DNA of 64,000 nucleotides from Streptomyces iconiensis (GCF_028657195.3 NZ_JANCPR020000001.1:124001-188000); one strand, 5' to 3'; counted from the first letter of the stretch, positions 25,726-34,541 are shown. Notes: a model not told the origin generated them from the letters alone. Made by a program: numbers and translations.

Positions 25726-25817
25726 ACGCTCCCCGCCCATCCCACGCGCGGCAACCGGTCTCGCCCATGGCGAACTACGCCTTCCTGTCCGGCCGTTGAC
25801 GAGCACGCGCCGCCCGG

Positions 25818-26010
25818 TCACGGTCGCCACGTCAGCTCAGCAGTGAACGTCCGCCACGCACCCGCACTGAAGTGCTGCGTCCCGCGTGCGGGGACCTTGC
25901 TGTCCCGTACGGCGCGGCCTCCGTCGGCGGTATGCGCTACTTCGACGCAGTCGCCCGTGCTCCGCTGCGGAGTACGTGGACTTACGGAAGGGGGTGGTAA
26001 TGGCTGGGCG
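25818..26010 (-). pseudogene. Decayed DUF397 gene (frameshifted)
   Basis: One frame reads [19 protein letters not shown] then VPARGTQHFSAGAWRTF, the C-terminal two thirds of a DUF397 domain. The preceding part, ITTPFRKSTYSAAEHG, equivalent to the WRKSSYSGG start of the domain, lies in another frame, so one frameshift separates them. DUF397 genes are normally encoded next to XRE/DUF5753 (Scr1-type) regulators, and the remnant of one lies just upstream. Nonfunctional as read, unless the base call is wrong. Confidence 0.65.
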
Positions 26011-26081
26011 GTCACGGTCTTACAGCTCCTTACCGAGGGATTCCAGCGTGTTTCGGAGAAAGGACTGACTGAGTTTGGGAG

Positions 26082-26300
26082 TCAGTGCGTTGCGTTGCAG
26101 TTCTTCAAGGCGTGCGCGTACAGCGCGATCTGTTCGGGCCCTTCGGCGATGGCGATGTTGCCGGAGGTGTCCTGGCTAGCAGTTGTAGGCGACCAACCGC
26201 CATCGAACGAGAGCATGATGAATGCCGGAGCACATCGGGTGGTCGCCCACTCCGAGGACGGGAGCACCTGGACCGTGGTGGCGCGGACTTCTACTCGTTG
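26082..26300 (-). pseudogene. C-terminal remnant of a DUF5753/Scr1-family regulator
   Basis: The last ~70 residues before the stop at 26082 (TVQVLPSSEWATTRCAPAF, then IMLSFDGGW...GNIAIAEGPEQIALYAHAL) match the layout of the end of DUF5753: VQVLP, a sensor strand, then an alpha-helix with a Tyr. No N-terminal XRE helix-turn-helix or upstream half of the domain can be found in any frame nearby, so the gene is truncated. With the DUF397 remnant it marks an old regulator pair broken at the left edge of the accessory region. Confidence 0.5.
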
Positions 26301-26987
26301 ACGCGCTGGCGCAGGGGTGGGGCGTGCGGCAGCGCGCGAGCGCTGGGAAAATGGTGTGGGCGCACCTGCCCGTGAGCGGCACGTGGTGAGTTCGTCCTGA
26401 ATAAGCCGCCGCGACAGGTCATGGTGCGGCATCATGCCGCATGAGTGAACTGCCACGCGAGGAGTTCTCTACTTTTCTGTTAAGAGGCTCAACACACCTG
26501 TCTGCGCCGTGAATCCGGGGTGCGTACACTCCGCGTGCGTTGAGCGCGCTGTCCGGAAAAATTCGTGCCGAATGCGCCCCCGGCTCTCGGTATCAGGTCC
26601 ACGCCGGTTATGTAATCCCGTGCATACCACTCGTTTCCGCTGCACATCGCGAGCCGGGGCGTGAACGGTTTATTCGCCGGGTGGCCCGAAAGTGCCTGAC
26701 GAGGCCTTGCCATCTACCGAGCGGCTCGCGAGCATGAAAGTCAGGCACGGGAGTTAGTGCAGGTAGAAGGATGATTCGCGACTGCACCTTCCGTTCTCCG
26801 CTGCACAAAATTGCCGGTTTCTGACTACTCCTTCGGAAGCCCCGAGTGCCGCCGAGCGCCGGCATCTCAGGGGCTTGCCAGTCGAAAGGTCGGCGGCTGT
26901 TCGTCTCTCGATGGCAGATTCAGCTTGCCTGTTGGCTCGTTTGGGGTATCGGCCGCGGCACCGGGATTGAAAGCGAAGGTGATCGGT
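26301..26987. promoter_or_regulatory. Upstream region of the acyl-processing cluster
   Basis: About 690 bp with no credible gene on either strand. It contains more A/T-rich stretches (for example ttttctgttaagagg near 26475 and ccggaaaaattcg near 26555) than the flanking backbone. The promoter of the cluster starting at 26988 should lie here. No clear -35/-10 pair, palindrome or riboswitch was recognised. The AAGG at 26976-26979, 8 bp before the GTG, is the ribosome binding site of the first gene. Confidence 0.4.
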
Positions 26988-29948
26988 GTGAGTGTTTCTG
27001 AGGATCTTATGGCGGCGTCTGTCACTCAGCCGACCGCGGTGTCGCTACAGGCGGGGCTGTACGACTTCGGGTCCTTCATCGACGGTGAAGTCGCCCGGGA
27101 CGATGACGCTTGGACCTACTCGGTCCGGGCTTCGGCGCTCGTTGACGATCCGCTGGGAGCCACCGCCTATAAGCGGTCCCTTGATCAGGGAAAGATGTCG
27201 CCCGAGGAGTATCCGGAGATCGTGCTGGGCCGCTGTGCCCTGGCCCGGCCGGAGATGATGGAGAAGGCCGTTCTTGCTGCTTCCGGGGCTGCTGCTCGGT
27301 GGGCGATGGTTCCGTTCGAGCAGCGGCTGACCTTCGCTGACAGGTTCCGTCGGCGCGTCAAGGAGCATGCCGGGCAGTTGATCGATCTCTTGGTGGGAGA
27401 GGGACATCCGCTGCGGCTGGCCAGGTCGGAGATCTCCAATGTTCTGGCGTTCTTCGGTCCGGAGACTACCCGGTGGTGTGCCGAGCAGATGCAGACCAAC
27501 GTGGAGAGCGGGCAGCGTCGGCTCATGCTGCGCCGGCGGCCGGATGGTGTGGTGTGTGTGCAGCCACCTCAGAACACGCCGCTGATCAGCGTCGCCGCGG
27601 CGCTACAGGCGACGATCGCGGGCAACTGCCTCGTGATGAGGCTGTCGCGTCAGGCTCCACTGACGGCGATGTATCTGGTGCAGCGCGTGGCCGCTCCCGC
27701 TCTGGCGGAGGCAGGAGCACCTGCCGGGGCTCTGTCGGTGCTGTGTGCCGAGCCCGCGGCCACCATGAAGACGTGGCTGGCCAGTCCGCTGGTCGATGAC
27801 ATCTTCTACTTCGGTGACAGCACCCGGGGGATGCGGCTGCAGTCGGACTGCCTGAGGCGTGGAAAGAAGCCGGTACTGGAATTGGCGGGCAACGACATCG
27901 TCGTCGTCTGGAAGGACACGGAACTACCGTTGGTGATCGAGGCACTGTCCGAGTCGTTCTACGCGGCAGGGCAGATCTGCTGTGCGCCCAACGTCGTGAT
28001 CGCACACCCCGAAGTGGCGGACGATCTGCTCGACCGGCTCCAGGCATCGGCACGGGCACTGCGCCCAGGGCCCCCCGACGACCCGGAAGTCGTACTGACC
28101 CCCACGCCCAGTGGACCGGGTTATGACGCGGCGCTCGCCGATGCGCGCGCGCAGGGCGCGCAGGTGCTGTGCGGAGGAAGGCATCTGGACGTACACGGTG
28201 AAGAGCGGGACACCGGCATCTTCCTGGAACCGGCCGTGGTGCGGGCGGACGGTCTCAGGCGCGCGAGCCGACTGCGCTCAGTGCGCCAGGAAACGTTCTT
28301 TCCCCTGCTCACCGTTGTGGTGCCCGACGCGAACGAGGACGAGCCGCTTCTCGACAGGGTCCTGGAATTCGCCAACGCCAGTTCCTACGGTCTGCGCTGC
28401 TCCCTGTGGGCGCGGGACGCGCACGTGACCGAGCAATTCCTGGGAGGGATCAGCTCTTTCGGGCAGTTGCGCGTCAATGACTCCCACCTGGCGCCGACCC
28501 CTTATCTGCCGAATCATGGCGGGACCGGGCTGAGTGGTGGCGCATTCGGGGAAGCGAACTATCCGATGCTGCGCACCAGTCACCTTCAGACGGTGTCGGT
28601 GGCGGAGGCGGTCTCACCGCGCGAGGCCCTCTCCGAGGTCTTCGACCGGGAGGTCGGCCTCAGCGGCGTCGCTCTCGGGCCCAGGCCGGTGGCGCGTGCG
28701 ACGGGGGCGCATCCCGCCGGGTGGCCCCCGCCGGACCTCCCGGGAGGTCTGCCGGCCCCGTTCACCCCACGGTTCCAGCAGGACCCTCATCCCACGCTGC
28801 GGTGGCTGCGCGAGAACCGGCCGGTGAGCCGCATCGTCGCCCCGGACGGTGCGGGCTGGCTGCTGACCCGCTACGACGATGTGCGCCAAGCCCACCGTGA
28901 CAAACGGATCAGCTGCGACAGCAAACGCACTCCGGCCGGCATCCTGTGGGGCGGAGAGTGGCCCGATGAGCTGCGCAAACGTCTGTTCACCCACCTCCTT
29001 GACACCGACGATCCGCGCCACGGTGAACTACGACGTCTGATGAGTCCGCTGTTCACCGCCAGCCGGCAGGGGCAGTGGCAAACGAAGATCAGCGAAATCG
29101 TCAACGCGCGGATCGACCGCATGGCGCCCCGCGGCCGGGGAGACCTCATGAGCGAGGTCGCCTACCCCCTGGGAGCGCATGTTCTGTTCTCCGTTCTCGG
29201 AGCTCCGGTCCCCGACCTCCCGGTCCTGCGAGCTCTCACCTGGCGCCTGGTCGACTGGAACACCACGGTGCCCTATTTCCGGGCCCTGACCTATCAGGCC
29301 GACGCGATGATGGCCGACGTCCTGGCCGACAAGCGACGCCGCCCCGGCCACGACCTCTTGTCCCTGCTGGTACGCGCATGCGACGAGGAGGGCCTCATTA
29401 CCGCGGACGAACTCGAAGGCATGTTCCTCCTGATGCTCGTAGCGGGGCAGGACCCCAGCATCAACAGCGTCGGCAACAGCATGCACACACTGCTCACCCA
29501 CCCCGAACAGGCGGACCTGTTGCGCGCAGACCCGGCCCTGCTCACCACGGGAACCGACGAGCTGCTGCGCTTCAACAGCCCGCTCACGTTCACGAGTTGG
29601 CGCGGCACCCTGGAGCCTGTCGAGTTCAGCGGGGTCACCGTCCCCGCCGACGAGTCACTGATCGTCTCCCTCGGGTCCGCCAACCGCGACGCGGCCCATT
29701 TTGACCAGCCCGACGCACTCAACCTGAGCCGTACGCCCAATCACCATCTCGCCTATGGCCACGGCATCCACTACTGCCTCGGCGCCCAGATCGGCCGGCT
29801 CACCGCGGAGACCGCCATCAGCACCCTCCTGCGCCGCCTGCCGGATCTGCGGCTTGCGGGCCCGGTGCGCTGGAGGCCGGGCCAGTTCGAACGCGGCCTG
29901 GAAGCCCTGCCCGTGACGTGGGATCCGTGCAAGGTCCAACCGAGTTGA
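26988..29948 (+). CDS. Aldehyde dehydrogenase-cytochrome P450 fusion protein
   Basis: 986 residues. Residues ~15-540 form an aldehyde dehydrogenase fold: QPPQNTPLISVAAALQAT (cofactor region), FYFGDSTRG, catalytic Glu298 in LELAGND and catalytic Cys331 in AAGQICCAP, 33 residues apart as expected. Residues ~575-986 form a P450: ExxR in TDELLRF, and the haem loop YGHGIHYCLG with Cys930 (Tyr replaces the usual Phe). The I-helix reads AGQDPSIN, so the usual Thr after the acidic residue is Pro. I know of no described enzyme with this fusion. It may turn an ACP-bound acyl chain into an aldehyde/acid, by analogy with P450 BioI; this is inference. The GTG at 26988 has AAGG 8 bp upstream. Confidence 0.85.
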   Translation: MSVSEDLMAASVTQPTAVSLQAGLYDFGSFIDGEVARDDDAWTYSVRASALVDDPLGATAYKRSLDQGKMSPEEYPEIVLGRCALARPEMMEKAVLAASGAAARWAMVPFEQRLTFADRFRRRVKEHAGQLIDLLVGEGHPLRLARSEISNVLAFFGPETTRWCAEQMQTNVESGQRRLMLRRRPDGVVCVQPPQNTPLISVAAALQATIAGNCLVMRLSRQAPLTAMYLVQRVAAPALAEAGAPAGALSVLCAEPAATMKTWLASPLVDDIFYFGDSTRGMRLQSDCLRRGKKPVLELAGNDIVVVWKDTELPLVIEALSESFYAAGQICCAPNVVIAHPEVADDLLDRLQASARALRPGPPDDPEVVLTPTPSGPGYDAALADARAQGAQVLCGGRHLDVHGEERDTGIFLEPAVVRADGLRRASRLRSVRQETFFPLLTVVVPDANEDEPLLDRVLEFANASSYGLRCSLWARDAHVTEQFLGGISSFGQLRVNDSHLAPTPYLPNHGGTGLSGGAFGEANYPMLRTSHLQTVSVAEAVSPREALSEVFDREVGLSGVALGPRPVARATGAHPAGWPPPDLPGGLPAPFTPRFQQDPHPTLRWLRENRPVSRIVAPDGAGWLLTRYDDVRQAHRDKRISCDSKRTPAGILWGGEWPDELRKRLFTHLLDTDDPRHGELRRLMSPLFTASRQGQWQTKISEIVNARIDRMAPRGRGDLMSEVAYPLGAHVLFSVLGAPVPDLPVLRALTWRLVDWNTTVPYFRALTYQADAMMADVLADKRRRPGHDLLSLLVRACDEEGLITADELEGMFLLMLVAGQDPSINSVGNSMHTLLTHPEQADLLRADPALLTTGTDELLRFNSPLTFTSWRGTLEPVEFSGVTVPADESLIVSLGSANRDAAHFDQPDALNLSRTPNHHLAYGHGIHYCLGAQIGRLTAETAISTLLRRLPDLRLAGPVRWRPGQFERGLEALPVTWDPCKVQPS

Positions 29949-30067
29949 CAGTTCTGCGGGCGCGGCTGCGCTGAATCGGTCGTGGCCGAGGGCATCGCCG
30001 CGCGGCACGGACGATACGACCGTCCTGCCCTGTCGGGATCCGCTGGGAGAGAGGGAGGAACGCATCC

Positions 30068-30364
30068 GTGACCAGAGAAGAGATCGTGCGGGGCTTGAGC
30101 GACATCCTCCGCGACGTCACCGACTTGGCGCCCGCACGAATCGACGAGGACCAATCCTTCATCGCTGATCTGGAGATCGACTCACTGCGCATGGTGCAGA
30201 TCGTCGTGACGGCTGAGGACAGGTTCGGCGTCACCATCACCGACGAAGAGGCCTGGGAGCTACGGACGGTCGCCGATGCGGTGACGTTCATCCAGCTCGC
30301 GCTGGCTGCCGAAGTCGAAGCGCATCTCACCGGCGACGGAGCGCCTGGCTCCGCACACAGGTGA
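30068..30364 (+). CDS. Acyl carrier protein 1 (FAAL partner)
   Basis: 98-residue carrier protein. The phosphopantetheine attachment Ser39 lies in IADLEIDSLRMVQIV. Helix I is acidic, starting TREEIVRGLSDILRDVTD, and a helix-III-type segment reads TDEEAWELRTVADAVTFI. The GTG start at 30068 has a strong purine-rich ribosome binding site (gggagagagggagg). It lies 119 bp after the fusion gene and 28 bp before the fatty acyl-AMP ligase, which by convention loads the neighbouring carrier. A phosphopantetheinyl transferase is not encoded in the window. Confidence 0.92.
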   Translation: MTREEIVRGLSDILRDVTDLAPARIDEDQSFIADLEIDSLRMVQIVVTAEDRFGVTITDEEAWELRTVADAVTFIQLALAAEVEAHLTGDGAPGSAHR

Positions 30365-30392
30365 CGCTGCTTCCACCGGAAGGGAGTGACGT

Positions 30393-32162
30393 ATGGACAG
30401 CTTCGTGCAACGCCTGCAAGAACAATCGGCAAAATACGGCAACGGCCGATGGTTCGCGTTCGTTGAAGACCGCCGGGGCGCTGTGACGGAAACGGGGCGC
30501 CTGTCTTACGCGGGGCTTGAGCAAAGGGCCCGGGGCCTGGGCGCGTGGCTGGCGGAAGCGGGGATGACCGACAGCCCGGTGCTTCTTCTCTACCCGGCCG
30601 GTCTGGAGTTCTTGAATGCCTTCTTCGGTTGCCTCTACGCACGGTCTGTTGCCGTTCCAGGTCCGCTGCCGGCCACTGATCCGCGTGCCCTGGAACGGGC
30701 TGAGAAAATCATCCGCGATGCGGGTATCCGTCTGATCCTGACCGACGCCTCCAACGAGGACTGTCTGCGGCAATGGCTGCGACGGATCGGCTTGGACGGA
30801 CGTGTGGGGTGTGCCAGCACTGAAGGAGCCCGGTTGCCGGTCCATCGCAACTGGTCCGATCCTGCGGTGAATGGGCAGACCACTGCCTATCTGCAATACA
30901 CCTCGGGCTCCACAAGTGAACCGAAGGGAGTGGAGATCAAGCATGCCAACCTGATGCACAACTCCCGTCAGATCAACACTGTTCTCGGCTCCCCCCGCAC
31001 CGGGACAGGTGCGGGATGGCTGCCCCACTACCACGACATGGGCCTCGTGGGGCAATTTCTTCAGCCGCTCTACTCGGGCGGGAACTTGGTCTTCTCCTCT
31101 CCCATCACCTTTGTCGCGCGACCGGTGATCTGGCTACAGATGATCAGCCGGTACCGCGCCGGGTTCACGATGGGCCCCAACTTCGCCTACGAGTGGCTGG
31201 TGCGGGGAGCCCGTGAGGAAGACCTCGCCTCTCTGGACATCTCCTGTCTGGAATGGGCGCTGAACGGCGCAGAGCCGGTCCGCGCCTCCACCCTGCGCAA
31301 AGTCTCCGAACGGTTCGGGCCCATCGGATTCCGCCCCCGGACGTGGGCGCCGGCTTACGGCATGGCCGAGTCAACCGTGCTGGTGACCGGAAACCGTCGT
31401 GGACAAGGGCCACGCACCGGCCACTTCGACCCCACCATGCTCGAACGCCATCGCGCGGTGCCCGTGCGCGGCGGACCCGGGAGCGGGGTCGAGCTTGTCT
31501 CCAGTGGCTCAGCTGTGGACGCCGATCTGCGCATCGTGGACCACGAATCCCGAGCGGTGCTTCAGGACGGGCAGGTCGGTGAGATCTGGGTGGCCAGTGA
31601 AAGCGTCGCCCAGGGGTACTGGAAAAATGAAGCTGCCACCGAGGAGACGTTCCAGGCATGTCTTGCTGACGGCACAGGCCCGTTTCTGCGCACCGGTGAC
31701 CTCGGATTCCTGGACGACGGCAGCCTTTTCATCACCGGCCGCCTCAAAGAGCTCATTATCTTCAACGGCAGGAATCTCTATCCCCAGGACATCGAAGAAG
31801 CCGGGCGCGGTGCGCACCCTGCTGCCGGGCCTGCTGCGGCTTTCGGGGTGGACACCGGTCGCGAACACATCGTGCTCGTACAGGAAATCTACGACCAAAA
31901 ACTCGACGGCCTCTCCTGTGGAGCAGTGGCTTCGCAGATCAGGAGAGCTGCCGAGATCGCAGCCGGCGCCCCGGTCAGCCTTTTCCTGGTACCGCGCAAC
32001 AGCGTACTGAGGACCACCAGCGGCAAAATCCGGCGCCAGCGGATCCGGGAGCTGCTCCTCAGCCGGAAAATCAAGCCTCTCCGGGTGGAGGCACCCCCGA
32101 GTATCCGCTCGCTCACCCCTGAATGTTCCGGCTCCGGAACAAGCACCGGTCGACCGGAATAA
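30393..32162 (+). CDS. Fatty acyl-AMP ligase (FAAL)
   Basis: 589-residue adenylating enzyme that activates a free fatty acid as acyl-AMP and passes it to an ACP instead of CoA. The P-loop is LQYTSGSTSEPKGVE. FAAL-typical sequences are WLPHYHDMGLVGQFLQPLY, WAPAYGMAEST, FLRTGDLGFLDDG and GRLKELIIFNGRNLYPQDIE (FAALs have the LI-GRN-YPQDIE form). The C-terminal catalytic Lys context is TTSGKIRR. It follows ACP1 by 28 bp, its probable acceptor. Codon choice includes more A/T-ending codons than the flanking genes, suggesting acquisition. Confidence 0.92.
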   Translation: MDSFVQRLQEQSAKYGNGRWFAFVEDRRGAVTETGRLSYAGLEQRARGLGAWLAEAGMTDSPVLLLYPAGLEFLNAFFGCLYARSVAVPGPLPATDPRALERAEKIIRDAGIRLILTDASNEDCLRQWLRRIGLDGRVGCASTEGARLPVHRNWSDPAVNGQTTAYLQYTSGSTSEPKGVEIKHANLMHNSRQINTVLGSPRTGTGAGWLPHYHDMGLVGQFLQPLYSGGNLVFSSPITFVARPVIWLQMISRYRAGFTMGPNFAYEWLVRGAREEDLASLDISCLEWALNGAEPVRASTLRKVSERFGPIGFRPRTWAPAYGMAESTVLVTGNRRGQGPRTGHFDPTMLERHRAVPVRGGPGSGVELVSSGSAVDADLRIVDHESRAVLQDGQVGEIWVASESVAQGYWKNEAATEETFQACLADGTGPFLRTGDLGFLDDGSLFITGRLKELIIFNGRNLYPQDIEEAGRGAHPAAGPAAAFGVDTGREHIVLVQEIYDQKLDGLSCGAVASQIRRAAEIAAGAPVSLFLVPRNSVLRTTSGKIRRQRIRELLLSRKIKPLRVEAPPSIRSLTPECSGSGTSTGRPE

Positions 32163-32227
32163 GCCCGGAGCATGGACCACTCCACGCTCCGGTGCATCAT
32201 CGCACAACGACCGTGAGGACGGTAAAC

Positions 32228-32560
32228 ATGGCACATAACCACCGCCGTGGATACGGCCTGTCACGCTATCTGCGTGACATCACCGAGGGCACGAAGGATT
32301 TCGTGGACAACACCATCGGTGACTTCGACGGCTGGGACCGTGACGGGGACGACACCCGCTCCACCGCCAATACGGCCTCGCGCCAGGAAGGCCGTAACAC
32401 CAGCCGAACCGCACCTCAACTCCCCGCTCAGGGGCGGACCCCTGAGCGGGAACAGCTCGAATCACAGCTCACGGATCTGACGGCGGAACTGAGCCGCCTG
32501 GTGGGGGCTTTGGAGCAGCAGAAATCCGGCTCAGCACCAGGGGATGCAGGGGACAAGTAA
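32228..32560 (+). CDS. Small hydrophilic coiled-coil protein of unknown function
   Basis: 110 residues from an ATG at 32228 with GAGGACGG about 7 bp upstream. An upstream open extension lacks this signal. The N-terminus is basic (MAHNHRRGYGLSRYLRDITE) followed by an acidic stretch (NTIGDFDGWDRDGDD). A disordered Ser/Thr/Gln middle follows, and a C-terminal heptad helix, EREQLESQLTDLTAELSRLV, looks like a coiled coil. No family was recognised. Its place between the FAAL and a PhaR-like gene suggests a scaffold or granule/membrane-associated accessory protein, but that is only inference from context. Confidence 0.7.
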   Translation: MAHNHRRGYGLSRYLRDITEGTKDFVDNTIGDFDGWDRDGDDTRSTANTASRQEGRNTSRTAPQLPAQGRTPEREQLESQLTDLTAELSRLVGALEQQKSGSAPGDAGDK

Positions 32561-32568
32561 CAGCCCCG

Positions 32569-32601
32569 GCGGCGCAGCGGTCGCTGCGGCCACTGCGCCG
32601 C
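32569..32601 (+). terminator. Intra-operon hairpin (possible attenuator)
   Basis: Between the coiled-coil gene and the PhaR-like gene, GCGGCGCAGCGGTC pairs with GGCCACTGCGCCGC across a 5-base loop: nine perfect pairs, one mismatch, then four more pairs including a wobble. It has no U-run. It could reduce read-through into the downstream half of the cluster or protect the upstream mRNA end. Confidence 0.4.
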
Positions 32602-32655
32602 AAGATCGGGCCGCTGAGGCCGCGTCCCGTCGCGGTATGAGACAGGAAGGATTCC

Positions 32656-33015
32656 GTGCACATTCACAGCGATCAGTGGCGCTCGGGCGACCCTGAACAG
32701 CACCGGAAGAATCCGTTGGAAGCGCCGACTCCCTCGCCGCACACCACCGTTTTGCCGGTGCACGAAGTGATCAGAAGGGATGGGGCCTTCTACGACGGGG
32801 CGGGCAAAGGGCCGTTGTGTCTGGAGGACTTGATGGCCGACCTGCGGTCCGGCCGGTGCTTCCGTGTGACGGACCTGCCAGGTGAACGGGACTGCACCCT
32901 GGAGATGTTGCTGGATGTCGTATCCGTCGCGCTCACGGGGGAAGAGGCAGTACCGGCGCCCACGTGCGACAGCAGCCGCGCGGGCGGGAAACGGCCCAGG
33001 GAGCAGCAGGGGTGA
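32656..33015 (+). CDS. PhaR-like (PHB accumulation regulator N-domain) small protein
   Basis: 119 residues from a GTG at 32656. Residues ~40-95 read VIRRDGAFYDGAGKGPLCLE, then DLMADLRSGRCFRVTDLP, then GERDCTLEMLLDVVSVAL. This matches the PhaR/PHB_acc_N pattern (R-LYDT, S-YITLEDL, L-xG-F-V-DA-TG-D-TR-LLQII) in spacing and most hydrophobic positions. PhaR proteins bind DNA and polyhydroxyalkanoate granules. The basic first strand is weaker here, so DNA binding is uncertain. No PHA synthase is nearby. The stop overlaps the next start (GTGA), so it is coupled to the UbiB-like kinase gene. Confidence 0.55.
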   Translation: MHIHSDQWRSGDPEQHRKNPLEAPTPSPHTTVLPVHEVIRRDGAFYDGAGKGPLCLEDLMADLRSGRCFRVTDLPGERDCTLEMLLDVVSVALTGEEAVPAPTCDSSRAGGKRPREQQG

Positions 33016-34541
33016 TCGGCTCGCGCGCCCGGCTGCTGTGCAAGGTGCTGGCTCAGACGACCGCACAGGAGCTTCCGGCATGTCGCCCTGCACGTCCGCG
33101 CGGCGAGGCGGATCCACCCCCCGCCCAGCGGCGGGCAGTGGAGATACGTAAGGCCCTGGAACAGCTCGGGCCGCTCTACATCAAGGTCGGCCAGATCCTC
33201 TCCACGCGACAAGACCTGATTCCGCAGACGTTGGCCGCCGAGCTGGAAGGTCTGCACGACCAGGTCACGGTCCAGCCATTCACCGAGATGGAAGCCGTAC
33301 TGGAAGGAGATTTGGGGTCGGCCTGGGCCGGGCGCTTCCGTGACTTCAACATGCGTGCACCGCTGGGCGCGGCGTCATTGGCCCAGGCATACGAAGCGGT
33401 ACTCACCACCGGCGAGCGCGTCGTGGTGAAGATCCAGCGTCCTGGTGTCAACGAGATCATCAGCCACGACATGCGCCTGCTCAAGATGGCCGCACGGTTC
33501 GGTGCCCGACGTGCCCCACTCTTCAACATGACCATTGATGTGGAGGCCATGCTGGGTGTCGTCTTCGATGCCATGCGGCCGGAGTGCGACTTCACCCTCG
33601 AAGCGGCCAACATGGATTTCGCCCGCCGGTCGGCGGCTCGTTTCGACAACCTGAGCGTCCCGGAAGTCCTTCACGCGACTCCTCGCGTCCTGATCCAGAG
33701 CATGGCACCGGGGACGAGTATCCGGGACGCGGATCCCAGCGCCTTCAAACCGGAGGAGCGAGAGGCCATCGGGACCAATCTGCTGGCCTTCATGTACCAC
33801 GAGTACTTCACCGACCGCAGGTTCCATGCCGATCCGCATCCGGGAAACGTCTTCGTTTGCCCGGGCGGGCCGACCACGTTGATCGACTGGGGCATGGTCG
33901 GTCACATCGACCGGCGGGTCAGCATGAGTGTCGTACTCATTCTGCTCGGGCTGGCACGGAATGACGGGTCCGCGGTCGCGGGCGGCTGGCTGGAGATGGG
34001 GAGGCCCACGCCGTGGGCCGATGTGTCCGGATTCGGCCAGGACATGGCATCCCTGGTCCCCAAAATCCATGCCTCGTCCCTGGAGACCCTGAATTTCGGT
34101 GCCTCTCTCGGAAACGTTCTCCAGTGCTCCACCAAACGCGGTATTCAGACCAACCCGATGATCTCCGTCCTGGCGAAGTCCTTCTCCAATATCGAAGGCT
34201 CCGCCCGCTACCTCGCGCCTGAGCTGTCCGTCACCGACATCTTCACCCAGAACATGCGCGGCATCCTGTTCGCCTACGCGAAAGAAGCGGTGTCCGAAGA
34301 GCAGATTGCCACCCAACTGATGCAGGTCATCGCCGCGTCTGGATCCGTTCCTGGCGAACTGCGCGGAATCGCCAGAGCGCTTTCGCAGGGAGATCTGAGG
34401 ATCCAGGTGGGCGAAGGCCAGGGGAGAACCTCCCTCGTCGAAATACGGAAGGACGCCCGAACCCGGCACGTGGCGCGCACCCTCCTGGCAGCCGGCGCTC
34501 TCGCCTGGTGGACGAACTCGCGCTCCCGTAGACGCGATTGA
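33012..34541 (+). CDS. ABC1/UbiB-family atypical kinase
   Basis: 509 residues. The full UbiB signature is present: KxGQ motif in GPLYIKVGQILSTR (Lys58), Ala-rich loop APLGAASLAQAYEA, VVVKIQRPG, ECDFTLEAAN, catalytic FHADPHPGN near residue 272, and LIDWGMVG as the metal-binding DxG. A C-terminal hydrophobic patch (LLAAGALAWW) could contact membrane. Family members support isoprenoid-quinone or lipid metabolism as ATPases or kinases. Start GTG at 33012 overlaps the PhaR-like stop; an earlier in-frame ATG lies inside that gene. An ABC1 protein inside an acyl/ketosynthase cluster is unusual. Confidence 0.9.
   Translation: MIGSRARLLCKVLAQTTAQELPACRPARPRGEADPPPAQRRAVEIRKALEQLGPLYIKVGQILSTRQDLIPQTLAAELEGLHDQVTVQPFTEMEAVLEGDLGSAWAGRFRDFNMRAPLGAASLAQAYEAVLTTGERVVVKIQRPGVNEIISHDMRLLKMAARFGARRAPLFNMTIDVEAMLGVVFDAMRPECDFTLEAANMDFARRSAARFDNLSVPEVLHATPRVLIQSMAPGTSIRDADPSAFKPEEREAIGTNLLAFMYHEYFTDRRFHADPHPGNVFVCPGGPTTLIDWGMVGHIDRRVSMSVVLILLGLARNDGSAVAGGWLEMGRPTPWADVSGFGQDMASLVPKIHASSLETLNFGASLGNVLQCSTKRGIQTNPMISVLAKSFSNIEGSARYLAPELSVTDIFTQNMRGILFAYAKEAVSEEQIATQLMQVIAASGSVPGELRGIARALSQGDLRIQVGEGQGRTSLVEIRKDARTRHVARTLLAAGALAWWTNSRSRRRD

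Noticed and set aside
26811..26987. A 59-residue N-terminal extension of the ALDH-P450 fusion
   Set aside because: No similarity to aldehyde dehydrogenases and no ribosome binding site; the GTG at 26988 has a well-spaced AAGG.
26988..29948. P450 domain dismissed as inactive because of the YGHGIHYCLG loop
   Set aside because: The haem Cys, ExxR and overall loop are intact; Tyr for Phe at the loop start and loss of the I-helix Thr occur in active P450s with unusual chemistry.
32656..33015. Polyhydroxyalkanoate biosynthesis locus
   Set aside because: No PHA synthase, phasin or PhaB-type gene in frame nearby; only a PhaR-like domain is present.
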